Positions 5,025 through 11,895 of a stretch of 11,895 nucleotides of DNA are shown here, piece by piece (position 1 is the first letter of the stretch; each line of letters begins with the position of its first letter). The notes below the pieces were generated by a model. The model ran no database searches, was not told the DNA's origin, and saw nothing but the letters and a program-made list of their open reading frames with translations. The DNA comes from Pseudomonadota bacterium (lineage in GTDB: Bacteria; Pseudomonadota; Gammaproteobacteria; Burkholderiales; Burkholderiaceae_C). The DNA lies in the NCBI GenBank assembly GCA_023396625.1, contig JAEWVY010000157.1, forward strand, positions 1 through 11,895, written 5' to 3'. Position numbers and translations under genes: made by a program.

Positions 5025-6575
5025 TCAGGCGCTGGCGATGGCGACGCCCTTGAATTCGCCCGCGGCAATGCGTTTTTGCCATTCCGCGGGGCCTGTGATG
5101 TGGGCGCTGGTGCCGCAGGCATCGACCGCCACGGTCACGGGCATGTCGACCACGTCGAACTCGTAGATCGCTTCCATGCCCAGGTCGGCGAAGCCCACGA
5201 CCTTGGCGGTCCGGATGGCCTTGCTCACCAGATAGGCGGCGCCGCCGACGGCCATCAGGTAGGCGCTCTTGTGCCTGCGGATGGCCTCGATGGCCTCGGG
5301 GCCGCGTTCGGCCTTGCCGATCATGGCGATCAGGCCGGTCTCGGCGAGCATCATTTCCGTGAAACCGTCCATGCGCGTGGCCGTGGTCGGGCCGGCCGGG
5401 CCCACGGCCTCGTCTTTCACCGGATCGACCGGGCCAACGTAGTAGATCACGCGGTTGGTGAAGTCCACCGGCAGCTTCTCGCCTTTGGCCAGCATGTCCT
5501 GGATGCGCTTGTGCGCGGCGTCGCGGCCAGTGAGCATCTTGCCGTTGAGCAGCAGGGTGTCGCCCGGCTTCCAACTGGCCACTTCTTCCCGGGTGAGTTG
5601 GTTCAGGTCGACGCGTTTGCTTTTCTTGGTGTCAGGGGCCCAGGCCACGTCGGGCCACAGGTCCAGGCTTGGCGGATCGAGGTAGACCGGCCCCGAGCCG
5701 TCCAGCACAAAATGGGCATGGCGCGTGGCCGCGCAGTTGGGAATCATCGCCACCGGCTTGCTGGCGGCGTGGGTGGGGTACATCTTGATCTTGATGTCCA
5801 GCACCGTGGTCAGGCCGCCCAGGCCTTGCGCGCCAATGCCCAGCGCATTGACCTTCTCGTACAGCTCCAGGCGCAGCTCTTCCACCTGGGTTAGCTTCTC
5901 GCCCTTGGCCGCCTTCGCCTGCAGCTCGTACATGTCCAAGTCGTCCATCAGGCTTTCCTTGGCCATCAGCACGGCCTTCTCGGCCGTGCCGCCGATGCCG
6001 ATGCCCAGCATGCCCGGCGGGCACCAGCCGGCGCCCATGGTGGGCACGGTCTTGAGCACCCAGTCGACCACGGAGTCGCCCGGGTTGAGCATCACCATCT
6101 TGCTCTTGTTCTCGCTGCCGCCGCCCTTGGCGGCCACGGTCACTTCCACCGTGTTGCCCGGCACGATCTCGGTGAAGATGACCGCTGGCGTGTTGTCCTT
6201 GGTGTTCTTGCGCGCGAACTGCGGATCGGCCACGACGGAGGCGCGCAGCGTGTTGTCCGGGTGGTTGTAGCCGCGGCGCACGCCTTCGTTGATGGCGTCG
6301 TCCAAGCTGCCGGTGAAGCCCTCGAAGCGCACGTCCATGCCGACCTTCAGGAACACGTTGACGATGCCGGTGTCCTGGCAGATCGGCCGGTGGCCGAGGG
6401 CGCTCATCTTGCTGTTGGTCAGGATCTGCGCCATCGCGTCCCTGGCGGCCGGGCTCTGCTCGCGCGCGTAGGCGCGCGCCAGATGGACGATGTAGTCGGC
6501 CGGGTGGTAGTAGCTGATGTATTGCAACGCGCCGGCGATGCTGGTCACCAGGTCATCCTGCTTGATCGTGGTCAT
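5025..6575 (-). CDS. Class I (iron-sulfur) fumarate hydratase
   Basis: The enzyme converts fumarate and L-malate in the TCA cycle using a [4Fe-4S] cluster. The 516-residue product contains the alpha domain (about 10-290) and the beta domain (about 325-510) of class I fumarases in one chain, close to the usual length of about 500-550. The three cluster cysteines are C66 in RPICQDTG, C185 in GAGWCPPG and C281 in IPNCAATRH. Beta-domain hallmarks are KPGDTLLLNGKMLTGRDAAHKR-type sequence at 336-357 and GPAGPTTATRMDGFTE (392-407). ATG 6573-6575 is supported by AAGGA 8 nt upstream. The main alternative is an L-tartrate dehydratase of the same family, which is less likely in one fused chain. It is followed 5 nt later by murI, forming a two-gene unit. 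Such cluster enzymes are oxygen- and copper-sensitive, which is worth noting beside a copper-handling operon. Confidence 0.95.
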   Translation of the reverse strand: MTTIKQDDLVTSIAGALQYISYYHPADYIVHLARAYAREQSPAARDAMAQILTNSKMSALGHRPICQDTGIVNVFLKVGMDVRFEGFTGSLDDAINEGVRRGYNHPDNTLRASVVADPQFARKNTKDNTPAVIFTEIVPGNTVEVTVAAKGGGSENKSKMVMLNPGDSVVDWVLKTVPTMGAGWCPPGMLGIGIGGTAEKAVLMAKESLMDDLDMYELQAKAAKGEKLTQVEELRLELYEKVNALGIGAQGLGGLTTVLDIKIKMYPTHAASKPVAMIPNCAATRHAHFVLDGSGPVYLDPPSLDLWPDVAWAPDTKKSKRVDLNQLTREEVASWKPGDTLLLNGKMLTGRDAAHKRIQDMLAKGEKLPVDFTNRVIYYVGPVDPVKDEAVGPAGPTTATRMDGFTEMMLAETGLIAMIGKAERGPEAIEAIRRHKSAYLMAVGGAAYLVSKAIRTAKVVGFADLGMEAIYEFDVVDMPVTVAVDACGTSAHITGPAEWQKRIAAGEFKGVAIASA

Positions 6576-6635
6576 TCTGTGGTCCTTGGGTTCAAATGTT
6601 GCTCCGGTGTCCGGGCGTTGCCGTGTGGCCGGCGG

Positions 6636-7241
6636 TCAGTGACCGTTGTGGCCACCCGTCGGCTGCATCAGCCGGTCCGTCACCGCGATGGCGATGGCGC
6701 TGAGCAGGAAAACGACATGGATGATGGTCTGCCACATCAGCACCTTGAGGTCATAGTTCGCGGCATTGATGAAGGTCTTGAGCAGGTGGATCGAGCTGAT
6801 GCCGATGATGGCCGTGCCCAGCTTGACCTTGAGCACCGAGGCGTTCACATGGCTCAGCCATTCCGGTTGGTCCGGGTGGCCTTCCAGGTCCATGCGGCTC
6901 ACGAAGGTTTCGTAGCCTCCGACGATCACCATGATCAGCAGATTGGAGATCATCACCACGTCGATGAGGGCGAGCACCACCAGCATGATGATGGTTTCGT
7001 TGAGCGAGCCGATTTGCGCGTCCGCCTTGTAGCCGATGCTGGTGACCAGCGCCTGCAGCGCCGCGGCATTGCCGAACGCGGCTTCGATCAGGTGCACCAG
7101 CTCGACCCAGAAATGAAACACGTAGACCGCCTGTGCCAGGATCAGCCCGAGGTACAGCGGCAGCTGCAGCCACCGGCTGGCGAAGATCAAGCCGGGCAGG
7201 GTGCGAAGGCGGGGGGTGGGGGGGCGCTCTGAAGGCGTCAT
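6636..7241 (-). CDS. YqhA/UPF0114 family inner-membrane protein
   Basis: The 201-residue protein has about four membrane helices (roughly 27-50, 84-109, 140-157 and 166-188). Its central LIDVVMISNLLIMVIVGGYETFVSRMD (92-118) matches the core signature of the YqhA/UPF0114 (TIGR00645) family, for which I know no established function. ATG 7239-7241 is chosen over an in-frame start 25 codons upstream because AGGA lies 9 nt before it and the upstream residues are not membrane-like. The C-terminus is short and ends in a His/Gly tail. It sits 60 nt before fumarase on the same strand, without a visible terminator between them, so the two may be cotranscribed. It is divergent from acs. Confidence 0.88.
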   Translation of the reverse strand: MTPSERPPTPRLRTLPGLIFASRWLQLPLYLGLILAQAVYVFHFWVELVHLIEAAFGNAAALQALVTSIGYKADAQIGSLNETIIMLVVLALIDVVMISNLLIMVIVGGYETFVSRMDLEGHPDQPEWLSHVNASVLKVKLGTAIIGISSIHLLKTFINAANYDLKVLMWQTIIHVVFLLSAIAIAVTDRLMQPTGGHNGH

Positions 7242-7384
7242 GGCGATGGTTCCTGCGGGGGGTGTGGTAGCGGGGTATTCTAGAGGCCGCGCGTGAACTG
7301 CCGATGCAAGATTCATGTCAGTCAGTGGCTTGTAAGAGCCAACGCCGACATTGCGCGCTGAACCTGCATTTCGTTGTCAATTCC

Positions 7385-7390
7385 GAGGAG
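7385..7390 (+). promoter_or_regulatory. Ribosome binding site of acs
   Basis: GAGGAG lies 7 nt before ATG 7398, which fixes this start over the in-frame TTG 24 nt upstream. In the 156-nt region between acs and the divergent YqhA-family gene I see no convincing promoter; the only structure is a 5-bp hairpin, TGGCT/AGCCA, at 7326-7341. Confidence 0.75.
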
Positions 7391-7397
7391 ACAAACA

Positions 7398-9392
7398 ATG
7401 AGCAATACCCCCATGGGTGACACCACCGCGGCTCCGGCCCGTGTCTATCAGCCCAGCGAAGCGTTCGTGCGCAAGGCGACGGTGTCCGGCATGGCGGCCT
7501 ACGAGGCGCTGTGCAAGGAGGCCGAGGGCGACTATGAAGGGTACTGGGCGCGGCTTGCCCGCGAGTTGATCAGCTGGAAGACGCCGTTCACCAAGGTGCT
7601 CGATGAAAGCCAGGCACCGTTTTTCACCTGGTTTGCCGATGGCACGCTGAACGCGTCCTACAACTGCCTGGACCGCAACATCGAACGGGGGTTGGGGGAC
7701 AAGACCGCGCTGATCTTCGAGGCCGACGGCGGCGAGGTGACGCGCGTGAGCTACAGCGAACTGCTCGCGAGAACGTGTCAGATCGCCAATGGCCTGCGTT
7801 CCCTGGGCATCGGCAAGGGCGACCGGGTGGTGATCTACATCTCCATGTCGGTCGATGGCGTGGCTGCGATGCAAGCCTGCGCCCGCATTGGCGCGACGCA
7901 TTCGGTGGTGTTCGGCGGATTTTCCGCGCAGGCATTGCGCGACCGCATCGAGGACACGGCCGCCAAGGCCGTGATCACGGCGGACCATCAGATCCGTGGC
8001 GGCAAGCAGTTGCCGCTGAAGTCCATTGTCGACGAGGCCCTTGCCCTGGGGGGCTGCGACACCGTCAAGAGCGTGCTCGTGGTCAAGCGCAGCGGCGCCG
8101 AGGTGGCCATGGCGCCGGGTCGCGACCTGTGGATGGCGGACGTGGTGGCGAATCAGCCCATCACCTGCGAGCCGGAATGGGTCGAGGCCGAGCACCCGCT
8201 GTTCCTGCTCTACACCTCGGGTTCCACCGGCAAGCCCAAGGGCGTGCAGCATTCGACCGGGGGCTATCTGCTGCATGCGGCGCTGACCACCCAGTGGACG
8301 TTCGACCTCAAGCCGGACGACGTGTTCTGGTGCACGGCCGACATCGGCTGGGTCACGGGCCACACCTACATCACCTACGGTCCGCTCGCCCTGGGGGGCA
8401 CCGAGATCGTTTTTGAAGGGGTGCCGACCTATCCCGACGCGGGCCGTTTCTGGAAGATGATCGAGCGCCACAAGTGCACCATCTTCTACACGGCGCCGAC
8501 GGCGATCCGTTCGCTCATCAAGGCCGCCGAAACCAACGACGCGGTGCACCCGCGCAACTCCGACCTGTCCAGCCTGCGCCTGCTGGGTTCGGTGGGCGAG
8601 CCCATCAACCCCGCCGCCTGGGAGTGGTACTACAAGCATGTCGGCGGCAGCCGCTGCCCGATCGTCGACACCTTCTGGCAGACCGAGACCGGCGGCCACA
8701 TGATCACGCCGCTGCCGGGGGTCACGCCCATGGTGCCGGGTTCCTGCACGCTGCCGTTCCCCGGCATCCAGGCGGCCATCGTCGACGAAACCGGCAAGGA
8801 CGTGCCCAATGGCCAGGGGGGCATCCTCGTCGTCAAGCGCCCTTGGCCGTCGATGATCCGCACCATCTGGGGCGACCCCGAGCGTTTCCGCAAGTCCTAT
8901 TACCCCGAGGACTTCAAAGGCAAGTACTACTTGGCGGGCGATGGCGCCATCCGTGACGCGAAAACCGGCTACTTCACCATCACCGGCCGCATCGACGACG
9001 TGCTGAACGTGTCCGGCCACCGCATGGGCACCATGGAAATCGAATCGGCACTGGTGGGCAAGACCGACCTGGTGGCCGAGGCGGCGGTGGTCGGCCGTCC
9101 CGACGACACCACGGGTGAGGCCATCTGCGCCTTCGTGGTGCTCAAGCGTCCCCTGCCCACGGGGGACGAAGCCAAGGCCATCGCCAAGGAGCTGCGTGAC
9201 TGGGTGGCCAAGGAAATCGGCCCGATCGCCAAGCCCAAGGACATCCGTTTTGGAGAGAACCTGCCCAAGACCCGCTCGGGCAAGATCATGCGCCGGCTGC
9301 TTCGCAGCATTGCCAAGGGCGAATCGATCACCCAGGACACCAGCACGCTGGAGAACCCGGCGATCCTGGACCAGTTGGGTCAGGCCTACTGA
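7398..9392 (+). CDS. acs: Acetyl-CoA synthetase (AMP-forming)
   Basis: Acs activates acetate with ATP and CoA to acetyl-CoA in two steps through acetyl-AMP. The 664-residue product has the normal length. The N-terminal ACAS domain is at about 35-95. The nucleotide loop YTSGSTGKPKG is at 272-282, the acetyl-pocket motif DTFWQTETGG at 424-433 with W427 that limits the pocket to short acids, the hinge GRIDDVLNVSGHRMG at 530-544, and the C-terminal PKTRSGKIMRR with K629, the lysine that is acetylated to switch off the family enzymes. The start has a strong GAGGAG site. Propionyl-CoA synthetase is a less likely alternative given the overall match. The gene stands alone, between the divergent YqhA gene and the convergent cytochrome gene. 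Post-translational control by acetylation is inferred from the intact lysine motif. Confidence 0.97.
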   Translation: MSNTPMGDTTAAPARVYQPSEAFVRKATVSGMAAYEALCKEAEGDYEGYWARLARELISWKTPFTKVLDESQAPFFTWFADGTLNASYNCLDRNIERGLGDKTALIFEADGGEVTRVSYSELLARTCQIANGLRSLGIGKGDRVVIYISMSVDGVAAMQACARIGATHSVVFGGFSAQALRDRIEDTAAKAVITADHQIRGGKQLPLKSIVDEALALGGCDTVKSVLVVKRSGAEVAMAPGRDLWMADVVANQPITCEPEWVEAEHPLFLLYTSGSTGKPKGVQHSTGGYLLHAALTTQWTFDLKPDDVFWCTADIGWVTGHTYITYGPLALGGTEIVFEGVPTYPDAGRFWKMIERHKCTIFYTAPTAIRSLIKAAETNDAVHPRNSDLSSLRLLGSVGEPINPAAWEWYYKHVGGSRCPIVDTFWQTETGGHMITPLPGVTPMVPGSCTLPFPGIQAAIVDETGKDVPNGQGGILVVKRPWPSMIRTIWGDPERFRKSYYPEDFKGKYYLAGDGAIRDAKTGYFTITGRIDDVLNVSGHRMGTMEIESALVGKTDLVAEAAVVGRPDDTTGEAICAFVVLKRPLPTGDEAKAIAKELRDWVAKEIGPIAKPKDIRFGENLPKTRSGKIMRRLLRSIAKGESITQDTSTLENPAILDQLGQAY

Positions 9393-9458
9393 CGCCTCAC
9401 GGGGCCTTGCGGTCGCGGCACCCCCAGGGGGCCGTGACCGACGGCTTTCAACGGCCCG

Positions 9459-9490
9459 AAAAAAACCCGCTGAACGCAGCGGGTTTTTTC
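9459..9490. terminator. Bidirectional Rho-independent terminator between acs and the cytochrome c gene
   Basis: CCCGCTG (9466-9472) and CAGCGGG (9477-9483) form a 7-bp stem with loop AACG, flanked by A6 on the left and T6 on the right. The A/T flanks give a U-run on either strand, so it serves the convergent genes acs (plus) and cytochrome c (minus). The minus-strand gene ends 25 nt away. Confidence 0.92.
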
Positions 9491-9515
9491 ATATCCGGCG
9501 AGGCCCGGAAGAAGA

Positions 9516-9824
9516 TTACTTCTTCAGCGAAAGCACCCAGCTGGCGAGTTTCTTGGCTTCGGCGTCGCTGACCTGGGTGTTTGCCGGCATGGGCACTGCG
9601 CCCCACACGCCGGCGCCGCCCTTGGTGATCTTGACGGCCAGCTTGTCCACGGCGCCCTTGTCGCTGGCATATTTGGCAGCGACTTCCTTGTAGGCCGGGC
9701 CCACCAGCTTCTTGTCCACTGCATGGCAGGCCATGCAGTTCTTCGCCGTGGCCAGGGCCTGGTCGGCAAAGGCCGGCGTGGCCAGGGCAGCCAGGGTCGA
9801 GAGGGCAAAAACAGCACGTTTCAT
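9516..9824 (-). CDS. Periplasmic class I cytochrome c (c551/c552 type)
   Basis: The 102-residue protein is a small electron carrier. A Sec signal peptide ends AFA-D near residue 20. The heme site is C30-M-A-C33-H34, with C30 and C33 binding heme and H34 as axial ligand. M79 in VPMPAN is the expected sixth ligand. Conserved features such as LVGPAYKEVAAKY (40-52) and the C-terminal helix KKLASWVLSL (91-100) match the c551/c552 group. The mature protein is about 82 residues, the usual size. ATG 9822-9824 is preferred over the preceding in-frame TTG because AAGGA lies upstream at good spacing. It stands alone, divergent from the Trp-rich gene and convergent with acs. Which oxidase or reductase it serves cannot be told here. 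Confidence 0.94.
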   Translation of the reverse strand: MKRAVFALSTLAALATPAFADQALATAKNCMACHAVDKKLVGPAYKEVAAKYASDKGAVDKLAVKITKGGAGVWGAVPMPANTQVSDAEAKKLASWVLSLKK

Positions 9825-9852
9825 CAAGCTTCCTTCTGGGTTAAATTACGGG

Positions 9853-9888
9853 CGACCCTTTCGCGGTCGACGACGTTTCTTCAACGTC
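9853..9888. promoter_or_regulatory. Two adjacent palindromes in the cytochrome c / Trp-rich divergent region
   Basis: CGACC (9853-9857) pairs with GGTCG (9865-9869), and GACGTT (9872-9877) pairs with AACGTC (9883-9888), with spacers of 7 and 5 nt and 2 nt between the palindromes. They lie 30-65 nt upstream of the cytochrome c ATG. They could be operator sites or simple hairpins in the leader; nothing further supports either. Confidence 0.3.
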
Positions 9889-9949
9889 ATTGTAGGCAAT
9901 GTGGTTGACGCCATCGGACCGCGTGGCGTGGATCAAACCGGAGTGTGTG

Positions 9950-10192
9950 ATGTATTTCCTTGGACTCGGACTGGTCCTGCTGCTGCTGAAGTACCTGGAG
10001 ATCGGGCCGGTGGCCACGTGGAGCTGGTGGGTGGTGCTGACGCCTTTTGGCCTGGCCGTGGCCTGGTGGGCGTGGGCCGACTGGAGCGGCTACACCAAAA
10101 AGAAAGCCATGGAAAAGATGGACCGGCGCAAGCGCGAACGCATCGACAAAAGCAAGGCCGCGCTCGGCATGGCGCCGCGCCGGCGCCGTTGA
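9950..10192 (+). CDS. Small Trp-rich membrane protein (TIGR04438-like)
   Basis: The 80-residue product contains seven tryptophans (W24, W26, W27, W39, W40, W42, W45), almost all in the hydrophobic N-terminal half. Two hydrophobic segments, about 2-15 and 26-45, are followed by a basic, charged helix with KKAMEKMDRRKRERIDKSK (50-68) and a poly-Arg end. This layout matches the small Trp-rich protein family found in Burkholderiales, whose function I do not know. ATG 9950 is preferred because GGAG lies 7 nt upstream and the frame before it (from a 17-codon earlier start) shows no family sequence. It is divergent from cytochrome c and convergent with ilvD, separated from the latter by a 12-bp hairpin. 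Confidence 0.85.
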   Translation: MYFLGLGLVLLLLKYLEIGPVATWSWWVVLTPFGLAVAWWAWADWSGYTKKKAMEKMDRRKRERIDKSKAALGMAPRRRR

Positions 10193-10220
10193 GGGGTCCG
10201 CCAGGAATATTCAAGGTAAA

Positions 10221-10250
10221 ACCGACCATTCCCAGCGTGGAATGGTCGGT
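10221..10250. terminator. Perfect 12-bp hairpin between the Trp-rich gene and ilvD
   Basis: ACCGACCATTCC (10221-10232) and GGAATGGTCGGT (10239-10250) are exact complements around a 6-nt loop. It lies 28 nt after the Trp-rich stop and 44 nt after the ilvD stop. On the minus strand the stem is followed by TTTTACC-like sequence, a fair terminator tail for ilvD; on the plus strand no T-run follows. It most likely serves as the ilvD terminator and 3' end protector for both. Confidence 0.65.
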
Positions 10251-10254
10251 GTTA

Positions 10255-10277
10255 GCTATTAAATAAGGAGTATCCTG
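10255..10277. repeat. AT-rich interspersed motif, copy 2 (downstream of ilvD)
   Basis: This segment begins GCTATTA and ends GTATCCTG and matches 4517-4539 at 18 of 23 positions in the same orientation; differences are confined to the AT-rich middle. It lies directly beside the 12-bp hairpin, as intergenic repeats often do, 17 nt before the ilvD stop. Confidence 0.45.
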
Positions 10278-10294
10278 CGGGCGCCAGGCGCGCT

Positions 10295-11895
10295 TCAAAA
10301 GGCGTCGAGCACCGCGCCCCGGCTGGCGCTGGCCGCGTTGAAGGCGAACTTGGCCTGCACGCCGCGGGTGTAGCGCGGCGCCGGTGCCGTCCATGCGGCG
10401 CGGCGGCGGGCAAGTTCCTCGTCACTCACATTGAGCTGAAGGAGCAGGCGGTGGGCGTCGATGGTGATGCTGTCGCCTTCGTTCACCAGGGCGATGGTGC
10501 CGCCCACGGCGGCTTCCGGGGCGACGTGGCCCACCACCATGCCCCAGGTGCCGCCGGAGAAGCGCCCGTCGGTGATCAGGCCCACGCTTTCGCCCAGGCC
10601 GGCGCCGATCAAGGCGCCGGTCGGGGCCAGCATTTCCGGCATGCCCGGGCCGCCCTTGGGGCCGAGGTAGCGCAGCACCATCACGTCGCCGGCGACGATC
10701 TTGCCATCCAGAATCGCCTTGAGCGCGGACTGCTCGTCGTCGAACACGCGGGCCGGGCCGGTCATGACGGGGTTCTTCAGGCCGGTGATCTTGGCCACGG
10801 CGCCTTCGGGCGACAGGTTGCCCCTGAGGATGGCGAGGTGCCCCTGCGCGTACAGCGGCCTGGTGATGGGGCGGATCACGTCCTGGTCGGGAGAGGGCTC
10901 ATCGGGCACGTTGGCCAGCACCTCGGCGATGGTCTGGCCGGTGATGGTCAGGCAGTCGCCGTGCAGCAAACCGGCGTTGAGCAGGATCTTCATGACCTGG
11001 GGAATGCCGCCGGCGCGGTGCAGGTCGATGGCCAAGTGCTTGCCGCTGGGTTTCAGGTCGCACAGGACGGGGGTCTTCTGGCGCACGCGCTCGAAGTCGT
11101 CGATGTGCCAGTCCACCCCCGCCGCGTGGGCGATGGCCAGGAAATGCAGCACCGCATTGGTCGATCCACCCGTGGCCATGATGACGGCGACGGCGTTCTC
11201 GATGGCCTTTTTCGTCACGATGTCGCGCGGCTTGAGGTCCTTCTTGATGGCCTCGATAAGCACGCGCGCGGACTCCTTGGTCGAGGCGACCTTTTCGCCT
11301 TCCTCGTTCGCCATGGTGCTGGACCAGGGCAGTGAGATGCCCAGGGCCTCGAAGGCCGAGCTCATGGTGTTGGCGGTGTACATGCCGCCGCAGGAGCCCG
11401 TGCCGGGAATGGCGCGCTTCTCGATCTGTTCCAGGTCCTCGTCGCTGAGCTTGCCCGCCGCGTTCTGGCCCACGGCCTCGAACACGCTCACGATGTTCAG
11501 GTCCTGGCCCTTGTAGTGGCCGGGCAGAATGGTGCCGCCGTACACGTAGATCGCGGGCACATTGGCGCGCAGCATGCCCATCAGGCCGCCGGGCATGTTC
11601 TTGTCGCAGCCGCCGATGACGATCACACCATCCATCCATTGGCCCTGTACGCAGGTCTCGATGCAGTCCGAAATCACCTCGCGGCTGACCAGGGAGTACT
11701 TCATGCCCTCGGTGCCCATGGCCATGCCGTCGGAGATGGTCGGCGTGCCGAAGACCTGCGCGTTGCCGCCAGCTTCCTCGATGCCGACGATGGCGGCATC
11801 CGCGAGCTTCTGCAGCCCCGAGTTGCAGGGGGTGATGGTGCTGTGCCCGTTGGCCACACCCACCATGGGCTTGACGAAATCGCCCTCCTCGTAGC
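10295..11895 (-). CDS. ilvD: Dihydroxy-acid dehydratase, N-terminus outside the window
   Basis: IlvD dehydrates 2,3-dihydroxy acids to 2-keto acids in valine and isoleucine synthesis and feeds the leucine and pantothenate branches. About 532 codons are visible and the stop is at 10295-10297. The frame is open to the right edge, where it reads YEEGDFVKPMVGVANGHS, so roughly 25-40 N-terminal residues lie beyond the window (family length about 557-570). The three iron-sulfur cysteine sites are present: TPCNSG, GGCDKNMPGG and GSCGGMYTANTMS. Further hallmarks are MATGGSTNAVLH and the C-terminal LITDGRFSGGTWG, which holds the catalytic serine of the family. Whether the cluster is [2Fe-2S] or [4Fe-4S] cannot be read from sequence. 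The sequence is intact, with no frameshift. No partner ilv gene is in the window. Confidence 0.96.
   Translation of the reverse strand, partial: YEEGDFVKPMVGVANGHSTITPCNSGLQKLADAAIVGIEEAGGNAQVFGTPTISDGMAMGTEGMKYSLVSREVISDCIETCVQGQWMDGVIVIGGCDKNMPGGLMGMLRANVPAIYVYGGTILPGHYKGQDLNIVSVFEAVGQNAAGKLSDEDLEQIEKRAIPGTGSCGGMYTANTMSSAFEALGISLPWSSTMANEEGEKVASTKESARVLIEAIKKDLKPRDIVTKKAIENAVAVIMATGGSTNAVLHFLAIAHAAGVDWHIDDFERVRQKTPVLCDLKPSGKHLAIDLHRAGGIPQVMKILLNAGLLHGDCLTITGQTIAEVLANVPDEPSPDQDVIRPITRPLYAQGHLAILRGNLSPEGAVAKITGLKNPVMTGPARVFDDEQSALKAILDGKIVAGDVMVLRYLGPKGGPGMPEMLAPTGALIGAGLGESVGLITDGRFSGGTWGMVVGHVAPEAAVGGTIALVNEGDSITIDAHRLLLQLNVSDEELARRRAAWTAPAPRYTRGVQAKFAFNAASASRGAVLDAF

Noticed and set aside
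5028..5574. Upstream extension of the murI frame by about 185 codons
   Set aside because: It overlaps fumarase on the same strand in another frame, is Arg/Gly/His-rich without family similarity, and MurI is complete from GTG 5019.
6261..7232. A 323-codon plus-strand frame over fumarase and the YqhA-family gene
   Set aside because: It spans two real genes and their spacer, and its His/Asp/Glu-rich product has no domain signature.
7271..7300. TAGAAT and TTGCAT as a promoter for the YqhA-family gene (minus strand)
   Set aside because: The spacer is about 21 nt, too long for a sigma-70 promoter.
7326..7352. A second TGTAAG box upstream of acs, like the one before bufA
   Set aside because: The sequence 16 nt downstream is GCGCGC, not CGACTA, so it does not form a matching promoter.
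7377..9020. A 547-codon open frame antisense to acs
   Set aside because: It lies entirely over a well-conserved gene, its product is a His/Arg/Gly-rich mix without motifs, and such frames are expected opposite GC-rich genes.
10451..11335. A 294-codon plus-strand frame opposite ilvD
   Set aside because: Rich in Gly, His, Asp and Val with no recognisable domain; a shadow of ilvD.
1..11895. CRISPR arrays, insertion sequences, integrases or phage genes
   Set aside because: No regularly spaced repeats, transposase motifs or terminal inverted repeats were seen on either strand.

Overview
This is a GC-rich stretch of a proteobacterial chromosome. The gene set points to a betaproteobacterium of the order Burkholderiales, probably Comamonadaceae. 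The main clues are the small Trp-rich protein (TIGR04438-like), the conserved acidic protein next to tRNA-Leu (which I recall as DUF6806), class I fumarase next to murI, and a short AT-rich interspersed motif of a type I associate with that family. The taxonomic call is an inference, not a search result.

Layout from left to right. (1) Positions 1-468 hold the last codons of an unidentified plus-strand gene, then tRNA-Gly(GCC) and tRNA-Cys(GCA), each followed by a hairpin that looks like a Rho-independent terminator. (2) Positions 587-3268, minus strand, hold a compact four-gene operon. Its order is a small secreted four-cysteine precursor (DUF2282, bufA), a DUF692/MNIO iron oxygenase (bufB), a DUF2063 partner (bufC) and a DoxX-type membrane protein. 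This is the architecture of the bufferin copper-handling RiPP systems and is the most interesting content of the window. A candidate ECF-sigma promoter lies about 75 bp upstream of bufA. (3) Positions 3430-4168 hold tRNA-Leu(UAA), followed after only 16 nt by a conserved protein of unknown function. (4) Positions 4177-7241, minus strand, hold murI (glutamate racemase), class I fumarase and a YqhA/UPF0114 membrane protein. murI begins 5 nt after the fumarase stop codon. (5) Positions 7398-9392, plus strand, hold acetyl-CoA synthetase (acs), closed by a strong bidirectional terminator shared with the convergent cytochrome c gene. (6) Positions 9516-10192 hold a divergent pair, a periplasmic class I cytochrome c (minus) and a small Trp-rich membrane protein (plus). 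(7) From 10295 to the right edge lies ilvD (dihydroxy-acid dehydratase), minus strand, with its N-terminus outside the window.

Most of the window is core metabolism: acetate activation, the TCA cycle, branched-chain amino acid synthesis, peptidoglycan precursor supply and electron transfer. The bufferin-type operon is the accessory element. In it, the BufB/BufC pair is expected to modify cysteines of the BufA precursor before or during export, giving a periplasmic peptide that binds copper. No IS element, CRISPR array, phage gene or integrase was seen. Four gaps between coding regions exceed 300 bases only if RNA genes are ignored; the 89-586 gap is filled mainly by the two tRNAs and their terminators, and 469-586 shows nothing recognisable.
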